Positions 17,383 through 25,579 are shown, counted from the first letter of the stretch. The stretch: DNA of 44,150 bases from Candidatus Stoquefichus sp. (GCA_021768625.1 JAETUM010000022.1:1-44150), one strand, 5' to 3'. Program-made: numbers and translations. The notes: generated from the sequence alone by a model not told the origin.

Positions 17383-18497
17383 TGGAATTATATGAAATAA
17401 AAAATGGACTTGAAAAAGCCCGTTTATTACTCAATGAATTGTATATTTCTGTAGATATTGAAGTTTTAAAAAGAGAAATTGAAGGATTAACTGTTCAAAC
17501 ATTAGATGAAAATTTTTGGAATGATCAAGATCATGCTAAAAAGATATATGATCAATTAAATGAAATGAAAAAAGTTGTAGATATTTATGAAGAATTGGAT
17601 CATTCTCTTAACGAATTAGATGAAACATATGAATATGTTAAAGAAACAGATGATCAAGATTTTAAAGAATCTTTAGATCAAGATTATATAGATTTTGAGA
17701 AGAAGCTTGAAGACTTTGAAAAAACATTATTATTTTCAGAAGAATATGATCATCATAATGCTATTTTAGAAATCCATCCTGGGGCAGGCGGAACAGAGTC
17801 ACAGGATTGGGCTGCCATGTTAATGCGTATGTATCAACGTTATGGAGATAAAAAAGATTGGAAAGTAGAAGTATTGGATTATCTTGATGGTGAAGAAGCT
17901 GGATTGAAATCTGTCACAATGCGTTTTGTTGGTTATAACGCTTATGGACATCTTAAAGCAGAAAAGGGAGTTCATAGATTGGTACGTATTTCACCATTTG
18001 ATTCTTCAAAAAGAAGACATACATCTTTTGCATCAGTAGATGTTATGCCAGAGTTTAATAACGATATTCAAATTGAAATAGATCCAAATGATATTAGAAT
18101 TGATACATATCGTGCTTCTGGAGCTGGAGGACAACATATTAATAAAACTGACTCCGCTATACGTATTACTCATATCCCAACAAATATTGTTGTGACTTGT
18201 CAATCACAAAGATCTCAAATTCAAAATAGAGAACAAGCAATGATTATGTTGAAATCAAAGTTATATCAAAGAATGTTAGAAGAGCAAGCTTCTAAATTAA
18301 GTGATATTAAAGGAGAACAAAAGGCAATAGAATGGGGAAGCCAGATTCGCTCATATGTGTTACATCCCTATTCTCTAGTTAAAGATAATCGTAGTGGGTA
18401 TGAGAGTAATAATCCTAAAAATATACTTGATGGTGATTTAGATGATTGTGTTTATTCTTATTTAAAATCGATAGTAAAGGAAGACGAAAATGAATAG
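17382..18497 (+). CDS. prfB: Peptide chain release factor 2
   Basis: RF2 ends translation at UGA and UAA. The GGQ catalytic motif is at 249-251 (ASGAGGQHINKTDSA) and the stop-codon recognition SPF motif lies in RISPFDSSKRRHTSFAS (about 204-208). The 371-residue frame is continuous. The usual programmed +1 frameshift near codon 25, with its in-frame UGA, is absent: the matching region reads LLLNELYISVDIEVL. Autoregulation by frameshifting has therefore been lost here. ATG shares one base with the secA stop (TAATG), so translation is coupled to secA. The end overlaps the next gene by 8 nt. Confidence 0.97.
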   Translation: MELYEIKNGLEKARLLLNELYISVDIEVLKREIEGLTVQTLDENFWNDQDHAKKIYDQLNEMKKVVDIYEELDHSLNELDETYEYVKETDDQDFKESLDQDYIDFEKKLEDFEKTLLFSEEYDHHNAILEIHPGAGGTESQDWAAMLMRMYQRYGDKKDWKVEVLDYLDGEEAGLKSVTMRFVGYNAYGHLKAEKGVHRLVRISPFDSSKRRHTSFASVDVMPEFNNDIQIEIDPNDIRIDTYRASGAGGQHINKTDSAIRITHIPTNIVVTCQSQRSQIQNREQAMIMLKSKLYQRMLEEQASKLSDIKGEQKAIEWGSQIRSYVLHPYSLVKDNRSGYESNNPKNILDGDLDDCVYSYLKSIVKEDENE

Positions 18498-19356
18498 TAT
18501 TGTTAAAGTTTTAAAAGATAGTGTTCTTGTTATTATTGGAAATGCTATTTTAGCATTTGGTTATGCAGTTTTTGCTATACCTTCAAACTTAATTGTAGGT
18601 GGTGCTACAGGAATATCACTTATTGGAGAACATTTTCTATCAATTAATTATTCAACAATTGTCTTTATTATTAACATGTTGATGTTGGTATTAGGATATT
18701 TTGTTTTAGGAAGAAAATTTGCTGTTGGAACAATATTAAGTTCATTTCTTTTCCCTTTCTTCTTAGCTTTATTTGAGACTATTCCACAATTTCAGAACAT
18801 AACAACGGATATGCTATTATCAGCTATTTATGCTGGAATTTTCTCTGGTGTTGGATTAGGAATTGTTTTTAGATTAGGCTATAGTACGGGAGGAATGGAT
18901 GTCCCACCACTTATTATTCATAAAAAAATGGGTATTTCATTAACTCTAGCTATTAATGCTATAGATGTTTTCATTTTAATGGGACAAGTATTCTTTACTA
19001 ATTTTGAAGGGATATTATATGGTGTCTTAACTGTCTTCATCTCTTCATTTGCTATTGATAAAGTGAGTGTTTTAGGAGAAAAGAATTTACAAGTCTTGGT
19101 GATTTCTAATCAACATGAGAAAATAGCAGATGCTATATTTAATGAAATTGACCGTGGATGTACATTTGTTAATGTGACAACTGGATATCTTCATGAAAAA
19201 CAACATGCTGTATTGTGTGTAGCTAATAATCGTGAATATGCAAAAATAAATGATTTGGTTATGGCTATTGATCCAACTGCATTCATTATTGGAAGTGAAA
19301 TTCATAGTGTTAAAGGAAGAGGATTTACATTGCCAAATATAGACATAGAAAAGTAA
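18490..19356 (+). CDS. YitT-family membrane protein (DUF161/DUF2179)
   Basis: The 288-residue protein has five or six transmembrane helices (about 7-180) and a cytoplasmic C-terminal DUF2179 domain (about 205-285, with DRGCTFVNVTTGYLHEKQHAVL). The conserved GGATGISLIGEH and STGGMDVPPLI motifs identify the YitT family; its role is not known. It overlaps prfB by 8 nt and ends the secA-prfB operon before a bidirectional terminator. Confidence 0.92.
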   Translation: MNSIVKVLKDSVLVIIGNAILAFGYAVFAIPSNLIVGGATGISLIGEHFLSINYSTIVFIINMLMLVLGYFVLGRKFAVGTILSSFLFPFFLALFETIPQFQNITTDMLLSAIYAGIFSGVGLGIVFRLGYSTGGMDVPPLIIHKKMGISLTLAINAIDVFILMGQVFFTNFEGILYGVLTVFISSFAIDKVSVLGEKNLQVLVISNQHEKIADAIFNEIDRGCTFVNVTTGYLHEKQHAVLCVANNREYAKINDLVMAIDPTAFIIGSEIHSVKGRGFTLPNIDIEK

Positions 19357-19367
19357 AAAAATATACA

Positions 19368-19400
19368 AAAGAGAAGGTGATATTATATCTCCTTCTCTTT
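19368..19400. terminator. Bidirectional terminator, yitT-like and zinc ribbon genes
   Basis: AAAGAGAAGG (19368-19377) pairs with CCTTCTCTTT (19391-19400). It lies between convergent genes and overlaps the 3' end of the minus-strand one. Confidence 0.75.
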
Positions 19401-19580
19401 CATTTCTGCATAAAGTTCAATATAACCACAATGATTACAAACTGCTGCTTTAATAGGATATTGCTTCTTCCTTAGGTCTTCATCTTTTACAATTACAGTA
19501 AAGTCACTAATAGGTTGAGCAGAGTCAATAAGATAACAATCTTCTGACATTTCATGATGACATCTAGGACATTTTTTCAT
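19383..19580 (-). CDS. Small zinc ribbon protein
   Basis: This 65-residue protein has two CxxC pairs, CPRCHHE (residues 4-7) and CNHCGYIE (about 48-51), the pattern of a zinc ribbon. AGAGGTGA lies 8 nt before ATG on the minus strand, and a TTGTTT/TATAAT promoter with 16-bp spacing lies further upstream. I do not recognise a specific family; it resembles small nucleic-acid-binding zinc ribbon proteins of Bacillota. It is convergent with the yitT-like gene and divergent from ftsE. Confidence 0.75.
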   Translation of the reverse strand: MKKCPRCHHEMSEDCYLIDSAQPISDFTVIVKDEDLRKKQYPIKAAVCNHCGYIELYAEMKEKEI

Positions 19581-19675
19581 ATAATTTTTTCACCTCTTGA
19601 CTCTATTATACATAATATTTTTTTGAAAACAAATATCAAAAATACTATAATTTCCATTTTATATGTCAAAATATA

Positions 19676-19684
19676 TGTTATAAT
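19676..19684 (+). promoter_or_regulatory. Extended -10 promoter of ftsEX
   Basis: TGT-TATAAT (19676-19684) lies 21 bp before the ftsE start; the -35 box is weak (TTTTAT at 19657, 16 bp). Confidence 0.5.
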
Positions 19685-19704
19685 AGGGCAAGGAGTGTGA
19701 TATA

Positions 19705-20397
19705 ATGATAAAACTTGAAAATGTAACAAAGATATATAAAACTGGCGTAAGGGCTATTAATAATATGAATGTAGATATTGGTCCAGGAGAATTTGTTTAT
19801 GTTATTGGACCTACTGGTGCAGGAAAATCAACTTTTATTAAGTTGTTATACAGAGAAGAGAAAGCAACATCAGGGTTAGTTGTTGTTGCTGGAAAAGATG
19901 TTTCTAAGATTAAGAATCGTAAAGTTCCTTATTTTAGAAGAAATATTGGTGTTGTTTTTCAAAATTTCAGACTTTTACCAAAAAAGACTGTTTTTGAAAA
20001 TGTTGCTTTTACTTTAGAAGTAACAGATACTCCTAAATTAGAAATAAGAAAGAAAGTAAGAAAAACGTTAGAATTAGTTGGATTAGAAGATAAAGCAAAT
20101 GCATTCCCTCATGAATTATCTGGTGGACAACAACAACGTGTTGCTATTGCAAGAGCTATTGTTAATAGTCCTAAAGTTTTGATTGCAGATGAGCCTACAG
20201 GAAATCTTGATCCTGAAACATCTATAGAGATTATAGAGTTATTACAAAGAATTAATGAAGTCAATCATACAACTATTTTGGTTGTTACTCATGATAAAGA
20301 AATTGTTCAAAAGTATAAGAAAAGAACAATTTTGATTGAGGATGGTTGTATAAAGACAGACACAAGTACAGGAGGTTATTTCAATGGAACTCATTAG
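19705..20397 (+). CDS. ftsE: Cell division ATP-binding protein FtsE
   Basis: FtsE is the ATPase of the FtsEX complex, which activates peptidoglycan hydrolases during division or elongation. Walker [10 protein letters not shown] (about 36-44), the Q-loop VFQNFRLLP, signature [14 protein letters not shown] (about 139), Walker [14 protein letters not shown] and the H-loop VVTHDKE are all present. The 230-residue length is normal. The spacing AGGAG to ATG is 9-10 nt (19691-19695 to 19705). It overlaps ftsX by 14 nt. Confidence 0.97.
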   Translation: MIKLENVTKIYKTGVRAINNMNVDIGPGEFVYVIGPTGAGKSTFIKLLYREEKATSGLVVVAGKDVSKIKNRKVPYFRRNIGVVFQNFRLLPKKTVFENVAFTLEVTDTPKLEIRKKVRKTLELVGLEDKANAFPHELSGGQQQRVAIARAIVNSPKVLIADEPTGNLDPETSIEIIELLQRINEVNHTTILVVTHDKEIVQKYKKRTILIEDGCIKTDTSTGGYFNGTH

Positions 20398-21289
20398 TTG
20401 TATTAAAAACTTTCCAAAGCATTGTAAAACAGCTATTCAAAATATTTGGAGAAATGGAGTGATGTCAATTTCTTCAATCTTTGCAGTAACAATTACATTA
20501 GTCCTTATTGCTGTTATTGGTGTTGTTGCTATTAATATTCAAGATATGACATATGATATAGAAGAAAGCTTAACAATTTATGTGAAAATGGATCGTGAAG
20601 TTAAGGATTCAAAAGCACAAGAGATTCAATCTGATATTGAAGCGATTGATGGAGTTAAGAAAGTAACTTTTTCTTCTAAAGATGACGAATTAAATAAATT
20701 GATTGAGTCACAAAATGATGATGGAAAAAAATTGTTTGAAACATATCGTAAAAACAATCCATTAGGAGCAGCATATGATGTTGAAGTGAAAGATACAAAA
20801 CAATTAGATAGTATTGCACAAAAGATTCAAGAATTAGACAATGTTAATGAAGTCAATTATGGAGGAGAGTCAACATCGTCTTTAGTAAGCAGCTTAGAAT
20901 CAGTAAGAAATGGTGGAGCTATCTTTGTAGTTGCATTAACAATTGTTGCATTATTTATGATAGCAAATACCATAAAAATTACTATTACTTCAAGACAAAC
21001 AGAAATCAGTATTATGCGTATGGTTGGAGCAAGTAACTGGTATATTCGTTTACCATATATGTTAGAAGGAATTTTTATTGGAATTATAGGAGCTATTATT
21101 CCCGTTGCAGTTTTATATTTTGGGTATACAACAGTTTTCAATAGTGCGAAAGATCTTTTACCTGCAATAATGACATTAAGAGAACCTTTCCCATTTGTAT
21201 GGCAATGTGGAGGCATTCTTGTTGGACTAGGTAGTGGTGTTGGTTTGATTGGAAGTTTTGTTTCAGTAAGAAAATTTTTGAAATTCTAA
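20384..21289 (+). CDS. ftsX: Cell division permease FtsX
   Basis: The 301-residue protein has the FtsX plan: a cytoplasmic N-terminus, a first helix (about 23-47), an extracytoplasmic domain (about 48-180) that contacts a murein hydrolase, and three C-terminal helices (about 180-210, 225-250, 270-295). RQTEISIMRMVGASNWYIRLPYMLEG is the conserved FtsX/MacB-type coupling segment. Its start overlaps ftsE by 14 nt. A terminator follows. The cognate hydrolase is not next to it. Confidence 0.96.
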   Translation: MELISCIKNFPKHCKTAIQNIWRNGVMSISSIFAVTITLVLIAVIGVVAINIQDMTYDIEESLTIYVKMDREVKDSKAQEIQSDIEAIDGVKKVTFSSKDDELNKLIESQNDDGKKLFETYRKNNPLGAAYDVEVKDTKQLDSIAQKIQELDNVNEVNYGGESTSSLVSSLESVRNGGAIFVVALTIVALFMIANTIKITITSRQTEISIMRMVGASNWYIRLPYMLEGIFIGIIGAIIPVAVLYFGYTTVFNSAKDLLPAIMTLREPFPFVWQCGGILVGLGSGVGLIGSFVSVRKFLKF

Positions 21290-21309
21290 AAGTAGATATA
21301 TGTTATAGC

Positions 21310-21343
21310 AAACCCCAGAAGTTGAAAAACTGAAGGGGTTTTT
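21310..21343 (+). terminator. Terminator of ftsEX
   Basis: AACCCC (21311-21316) pairs with GGGGTT (21335-21340), with an inner AGTT/AACT stem, followed by a T run. Confidence 0.8.
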
Positions 21344-21383
21344 AAGTGTTGAGAAGGAAACTATGGGTTAATTATATTGTATA

Positions 21384-21392
21384 TGGTATAAT
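21384..21392 (+). promoter_or_regulatory. Extended -10 promoter of the agr-like operon
   Basis: TGG-TATAAT (21384-21392) lies 62 bp before the agrB-like start. Just downstream, ACCGTTGAA (21400-21408) resembles a LytTR-regulator half site, but no clear second repeat was found. Confidence 0.45.
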
Positions 21393-21453
21393 TTATTTGA
21401 CCGTTGAAAGTAAAATATAAAAGATAAACTATTGACGATGAGAAGGTGAGAAA

Positions 21454-21993
21454 ATGCAAACTTTTTGTGAGTTGATTGCTAATTATTGTGTAAAATATAA
21501 AGTCATTGATGCAGAAGGTGCTAATGCTCTTAGGTTTGGTATAGAACTGATTGTGACTCAAGTTATGACTATAGGAGCAATTCTTTTAATAGGTATAATG
21601 ATAAGTGATATAAAACAATGTCTTCTTTTTTGTATATGTTTTGTTAGTTCAAGAAAACTTTTTGAAGGATATCATGCAAGTACATTCTTAAGATGTTTTG
21701 TATTGACAATTTCATTTTACTTATTTGTAGAAATGGTTATAAAGCTTGAAATACCATATGATTTGTTAAATGTTGTGTCATGTATAATGATATATCAATC
21801 ATTGAAAAAGCATGATGAAAAAAGAAATAAGATAATTTTATTTACATTGTTTTATAGTGTATGTATTATTGGTTTTTACTTGCTTGAAAAGACACAGTAT
21901 ATTCATTTATATTCTCTAACTTTATTTCTAGTTCTTTGTTTAGGGAATGTTACGTTTGGAGGGGAAGAACATAAACATAGCAGTTGTGGATGA
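21454..21993 (+). CDS. agrB: AgrB-like peptide-processing membrane protease
   Basis: AgrB cleaves the AgrD pro-peptide and cyclises it. In this 179-residue protein the catalytic pair is intact: His74 in EGYHAST and Cys81 in FLRCF, the same seven-residue spacing as H77/C84 of S. aureus AgrB. About five or six hydrophobic helices follow (36-56, 58-66, 84-104, 106-122, 127-145, 150-170). The first segment is amphipathic. GAAGGTG precedes ATG at the usual distance. The 3' end overlaps the regulator gene by 47 nt. The matching pro-peptide is not directly downstream but after the kinase gene. Confidence 0.92.
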   Translation: MQTFCELIANYCVKYKVIDAEGANALRFGIELIVTQVMTIGAILLIGIMISDIKQCLLFCICFVSSRKLFEGYHASTFLRCFVLTISFYLFVEMVIKLEIPYDLLNVVSCIMIYQSLKKHDEKRNKIILFTLFYSVCIIGFYLLEKTQYIHLYSLTLFLVLCLGNVTFGGEEHKHSSCG

Positions 21994-22645
21994 TCAAGAA
22001 GTATATCATGCTATTGTGAAAGATTATTTCCAAGACATGAAAGAAGATATAAATATTTATTGTTTTGATAGTGTTCAAAAACTAGAAGAAAGTAAGGTTT
22101 GTTTTCATATAGTGTTATTGGATATTGATATGCCTGATATCAATGGAATTGATTATGCAAGGGAACATATAGAAAAAAATATTATATTTGTCAGTGCACA
22201 TAGTTCTTATATTAAACAAGCATTTGGGCCAAATGTCTATGCTTTTATTGAAAAAACAGATAGTAAAGAAATGTTTCAAAGACAGATAATAGATGTTATG
22301 AATCGAATAGGTGCACAAAAGATTGTAAATTTAAAAGTAGGAAATGAATATCATAAAGTATATATCAAAGATATTATTTATGTTCAATATATTAGAAGAA
22401 AAACATTATGTGTGAAAATGAAAACGAAGGAAATTGAAGTTTATGGTTATAGTATTAAAGATTTTGCAAATGAATTAGGTAATCATTTTGTTTATATTGA
22501 TAGAGATACAATCTGTAATATTGATTATATTTTCGGAATTGTTAAGGATAAACTTATTTTAAAAGATACAAATCATCAATTAAGAATAAGCAGTAGAAGA
22601 AGACAAAATGTAAAGAGAGCTTATTTGGAGAATATTAAACAATGA
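21947..22645 (+). CDS. LytTR-family response regulator (AgrA-like)
   Basis: The protein has an N-terminal receiver domain (acidic VVDDQE near 14-19, phospho-acceptor Asp59 in VLLDIDMPDING, and the FIEKTDS lysine near 105) and a C-terminal LytTR DNA-binding domain (about 125-230; KVYIKDIIYVQYIRR, VYIDRDTICNIDYI). This is the AgrA/ComE architecture. The only canonical start is ATG at 21947, which overlaps agrB by 47 nt and has a weak ribosome site. A GGAGGGG at 21958-21964 suggests initiation a few codons later on a non-canonical codon. The stop overlaps the kinase start by 4 nt (ATGA). Confidence 0.9.
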   Translation: MLRLEGKNINIAVVDDQEVYHAIVKDYFQDMKEDINIYCFDSVQKLEESKVCFHIVLLDIDMPDINGIDYAREHIEKNIIFVSAHSSYIKQAFGPNVYAFIEKTDSKEMFQRQIIDVMNRIGAQKIVNLKVGNEYHKVYIKDIIYVQYIRRKTLCVKMKTKEIEVYGYSIKDFANELGNHFVYIDRDTICNIDYIFGIVKDKLILKDTNHQLRISSRRRQNVKRAYLENIKQ

Positions 22646-23889
22646 TGATTTTATACGAATATTTGCTTTGTTTTATATATGTATCAAGTTTATTTTTTTG
22701 CTGCTATCCTTATTTGAAAATTAAAAAAACGACATTATCACTATTTATATTTTTGCTTATTTATGCATTTGTAGACTTTGTTATTACAGGAAACTATATT
22801 ATAGATTTACAACAATATTTTATTGCCAACCTATTTGTAATAATTAGTGATTATATACTTATCAGTCTTTATCAAAGAAAATTATCATTTTATATATTGT
22901 TTTATACATCTTTATATTTTTGCATTTATACTTTGTTTGTTAGTGTTTTTATGTTTGTTTGTACATATTTTGGAATCACTGTTATTGATATCTATAAAAC
23001 ATTATTTTTAAGAATTATATTTGCTTGTACTTATGCAATAGGAACTATACTTATTTATAAGGGATTAGAAAGAATAAAAATTATTCCAAAATCAGAGATT
23101 GTTATTAGAAGTCCATGGTTATTTAATTTTATAAATATTATTGTTATAGTGGCTTATCTTGTTTTCTTTGGAATGAAATTAATTAATCTAGATAGTATTT
23201 TAATGCGAATTATTTTTTTACTTTTTGTATGTTTATGGTTTGTTCTTTTATATCTATCTAGCAGATCAATATCTTTAATGTTAGAGAATAATAAATTAGA
23301 GATTGTCAATATTTATCAAGAAAGTACAGAGCAATTGATAAATCATTACAAAAAGGAAATTGAAGAAACAAGAAAAATAAAACATGACATGAAAGGACAT
23401 TTAGCAATTATACAGTCAATGCATGAATTAAGTGAGATTAAAGAATATGTTCATAGCATTTTAACAGATATTGAAGATATTTCAGATCATAGATTTTATA
23501 CAGGAAATAATGCAATAGATATTATTTTAATGTTGAAAGAAAAACAATATTCATATATTCACTATAAATATAATATAAATTTTAAAGAAATACATATAGA
23601 TATAAAAGATTTAGCATCAGTATTATTCAATCTTATAGACAATGCCTCTCAAAATATTTCATCTCATGATAGAAATGTCTATATATCCATCATACAATCA
23701 GAAGCCAGTTTATCAATTATGGTTATTAATACTGTAGAGAAACCCTTAAATCTTATTTCAAAGAAAGGGAAAGGACATGGTTATGGTTTGACGATAGTAG
23801 AAAGCATTGCAGAGAAGTATAATGGAGATTTCAGTATAAATTGTTATAATAACCAAGTCATAGCTCAGGCGATTCTTGAAAATGTTTAG
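22642..23889 (+). CDS. GHKL sensor histidine kinase (AgrC-like)
   Basis: The 415-residue kinase has about six or seven N-terminal transmembrane helices (5-215), as expected for a peptide-sensing AgrC-type receptor, then a dimerisation helix with phospho-acceptor His248 in IKHDMKGHLAII. The GHKL ATPase domain follows with the N-box LFNLIDNASQNI (about 330-342) and G-box KGKGHGYGLTIVES (about 373-386). It overlaps the regulator gene by 4 nt. It probably senses the cyclic peptide encoded at 23996 and phosphorylates the LytTR regulator. Confidence 0.9.
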   Translation: MMILYEYLLCFIYVSSLFFCCYPYLKIKKTTLSLFIFLLIYAFVDFVITGNYIIDLQQYFIANLFVIISDYILISLYQRKLSFYILFYTSLYFCIYTLFVSVFMFVCTYFGITVIDIYKTLFLRIIFACTYAIGTILIYKGLERIKIIPKSEIVIRSPWLFNFINIIVIVAYLVFFGMKLINLDSILMRIIFLLFVCLWFVLLYLSSRSISLMLENNKLEIVNIYQESTEQLINHYKKEIEETRKIKHDMKGHLAIIQSMHELSEIKEYVHSILTDIEDISDHRFYTGNNAIDIILMLKEKQYSYIHYKYNINFKEIHIDIKDLASVLFNLIDNASQNISSHDRNVYISIIQSEASLSIMVINTVEKPLNLISKKGKGHGYGLTIVESIAEKYNGDFSINCYNNQVIAQAILENV

Positions 23890-23918
23890 TAACTATAGCA
23901 TTCAGTGATTTGATTGTC

Positions 23919-23928
23919 TACGTTCGAT
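23919..23928 (+). promoter_or_regulatory. Possible LytTR half-site before the agrD-like gene
   Basis: TACGTTCGAT resembles the ACnGTTnA(G/T) half-site of LytTR regulators; a looser copy (TTCAGTGAT) lies 19 bp upstream. TATAAA boxes follow at about 23951 and 23964. If real, this would be a separate feedback promoter for the pheromone gene. Evidence is weak. Confidence 0.25.
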
Positions 23929-23995
23929 GACCCTCTTATATTTTTATATTGTATAAATGTTATTATAAATGTATGAATGAAAGGAGGTATGTGTC

Positions 23996-24094
23996 ATGAA
24001 GTTAATAAATAAAATTGCTAATACATTGATTTGTCAGGTGAAAAAGTCAAATTATAATTGTTCACCATTAGGTTTTTATAAACCTAAAAAATAA
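23996..24094 (+). CDS. agrD: AgrD-like cyclic autoinducer pro-peptide
   Basis: This 32-residue ORF has a very strong ribosome site (AAAGGAGGT ending 6 nt before ATG). Its plan is AgrD-like: an amphipathic N-terminal helix (about 1-17, MKLINKIANTLICQVKK), then a core with one Cys (C22) followed by small and hydrophobic residues, NYNCSPLGF, then YKPKK. A Y-x-P-K segment directly after the ring is common in AgrD of Listeria and clostridia (YEPK, YQPK). The predicted product is a thiolactone from Cys22 to Phe27 or Gly26, made by the AgrB-like protein encoded 2 kb upstream. The tail is short and basic, not acidic. It is too short for most gene finders. Confidence 0.82.
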   Translation: MKLINKIANTLICQVKKSNYNCSPLGFYKPKK

Positions 24095-24121
24095 TAAATG
24101 ATAGATGAGGGGAATCATATA

Positions 24122-24592
24122 TTGAAGTTTATTATAAAAAATAAAAAGGCAGTATTATGTATATTTATAATTGTTGTTATTGGATACTTAATTTATAAAA
24201 ATCAATTAAATAAATCATATGTGTTGCAAAAAGAAAGTTTTGAAACCTATCTATACTACCATAAAGTTAATGATACAAAATTGACTAATGGAAAAGATCT
24301 TTATATTTTTGTTGTTTCTACAAAATGTAAAGATGATAGTATTGATATAAACAAAATAAATGTACAATTAAGATTAAAAGATAATTATAAAGAATATTCT
24401 GCTTATGAAATTAATGAGGCTTATGCTCAAAAGTATTTTGAAAATCATGTTGAACAAAAAGGGAAAAAAATATATAGATATTATATCTTTGAAAAGCTTT
24501 GGGGAAAAGAGGATTTTACATCTGCTAAAATAGATATTTCGAAAGATAAAATGGTTTTAGAAGATAATGTTGATATTTTTATAGAAATATAA
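24122..24592 (+). CDS. Hypothetical membrane-anchored protein downstream of agrD
   Basis: I do not recognise this protein of about 156 residues. It has a single N-terminal membrane anchor (AVLCIFIIVVIGYLIY) and a soluble domain rich in Lys, Asp and Tyr, probably outside the membrane. The TTG at 24122 has GAGGGG 9 nt upstream. The in-frame ATG at 24098 lacks a ribosome site and starts 4 nt after the agrD stop, so TTG is preferred. It lies in the same stretch as agrD and may be co-transcribed. The N-terminal plan is shared with the next gene, but their sequences are not obviously related. Confidence 0.6.
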   Translation: MKFIIKNKKAVLCIFIIVVIGYLIYKNQLNKSYVLQKESFETYLYYHKVNDTKLTNGKDLYIFVVSTKCKDDSIDINKINVQLRLKDNYKEYSAYEINEAYAQKYFENHVEQKGKKIYRYYIFEKLWGKEDFTSAKIDISKDKMVLEDNVDIFIEI

Positions 24593-24677
24593 TCAACATA
24601 ATTTTATAATTCTAAACAAAACTTTTGGAATTGTTAATTCAAGGATGAAATTTATTTGAATTAGGTAGGGGAAAGTT

Positions 24678-25217
24678 ATGAATAAAAAGATTATTTCCAT
24701 ATTTATTATTATAGTTATTTTTGTTGGATATATCATTTATTCGATGTTTTGGATAGGACCAGGAACTTCTCCAATATCATATGTTAATATTCAAGAATTT
24801 GAAAAAAATGAAAATGTAAAAATTTATCATTTTTATGATATTGAGGAATATATAATGAATGATAAGAAAGAATTGCTGGTTGATTCTTCTAAGACGTTTC
24901 ATATAACTGGAAAAATACCTCAAAGTCAATATGATTCTTATGATATTGAAACAGAAGATTTATCTTCTTCATATAGTTTTACTACAGATAAATCAACTTC
25001 TATTGTAGATAATAGGAGCATGAAAACAAATATTGGGGATGGAATATTTTATCAATATCATTATAAAGATAATGATAATAAAGATAGAGTATATGTTGGT
25101 CAATATATAACAAATGATTTTAGTTATACTATTAAAATGATTTGCAATAATTTAGAAGAAAAGATAATTGAAAAGAAAATGATAAATTATATTAAGCTTG
25201 TTGAAAATATAAAGTAA
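24678..25217 (+). CDS. Hypothetical exported, membrane-anchored protein
   Basis: The 179-residue protein begins with a basic residue pair and a long hydrophobic segment (IISIFIIIVIFVGYIIYSMFW, residues 4-24 in part), followed by WIGPGTSPISYVNIQEFE and a Ser/Asp/Tyr-rich domain. It is probably an uncleaved anchor with an outer domain. There is no lipobox. GTAGGGG lies 8 nt before ATG. No family is recognised. It follows agrD and the previous anchored protein, so a role in the agr response or in self-protection is possible but unproven. Confidence 0.65.
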   Translation: MNKKIISIFIIIVIFVGYIIYSMFWIGPGTSPISYVNIQEFEKNENVKIYHFYDIEEYIMNDKKELLVDSSKTFHITGKIPQSQYDSYDIETEDLSSSYSFTTDKSTSIVDNRSMKTNIGDGIFYQYHYKDNDNKDRVYVGQYITNDFSYTIKMICNNLEEKIIEKKMINYIKLVENIK

Positions 25218-25239
25218 CAAGAAATAGGAGGAAGAAGTA

Positions 25240-25398
25240 ATGAGGAATATTTTAAATTTTATGATTGTATTTAATATTTTTTTAATTCATTTGCCAAATG
25301 TAGATACTTCATTAAAAGCTATTCAATGGGATAAAGATAAAAGCGGGAAAGCAAAGTATTATTATAGGATATTTAAAATACAAAGACCTGTTTCATAA
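25240..25398 (+). CDS. Small hypothetical protein with N-terminal hydrophobic helix
   Basis: The 52-residue ORF has an excellent ribosome site (TAGGAGGA, 7-8 nt before ATG). A hydrophobic stretch (NFMIVFNIFLIHLP, about 6-19) is followed by a Lys/Tyr-rich tail (KSGKAKYYYRIFKIQRP). It is not recognised. The plan fits a small exported peptide or membrane microprotein. It lies 22 nt after the previous gene. Confidence 0.5.
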   Translation: MRNILNFMIVFNIFLIHLPNVDTSLKAIQWDKDKSGKAKYYYRIFKIQRPVS

Positions 25399-25403
25399 AT
25401 AAT

Positions 25404-25577
25404 ATGAAAAATAATAATTTTGGGAAATTAATTATCTTTATACTTGTGATAATAGTTTATAGCTTTCTGATGAGTTTGTTTCTAAAATATAATTTATCCT
25501 TTGTTGAATATTGTGGGATTGGCATTATTATAGCTATACCATTTTTAGTATTGATCCGATATATTGAGAAGAGATAG
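25404..25577 (+). CDS. Small two-helix membrane protein
   Basis: A 57-residue ORF with two hydrophobic segments (FGKLIIFILVIIVYSFLMSL in part, about 6-26; and about 38-51) separated by KYNLSFVEY. The start is 5 nt after the previous stop and has no clear ribosome site, so it may rely on coupling or be spurious. The size and topology resemble small immunity-type proteins. It is followed directly by a strong terminator, which supports it being the end of an operon. Confidence 0.4.
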   Translation: MKNNNFGKLIIFILVIIVYSFLMSLFLKYNLSFVEYCGIGIIIAIPFLVLIRYIEKR

Positions 25578-25579
25578 GT

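Noticed and set aside
17440-17470. Programmed frameshift site in prfB
   Set aside because: No UGA and no slippery CTT-TGA sequence are present; the frame runs through.
21947-21993. Frameshift joining agrB and the regulator gene
   Set aside because: Both frames are complete with their own family ends and starts; the overlap is ordinary translational coupling.
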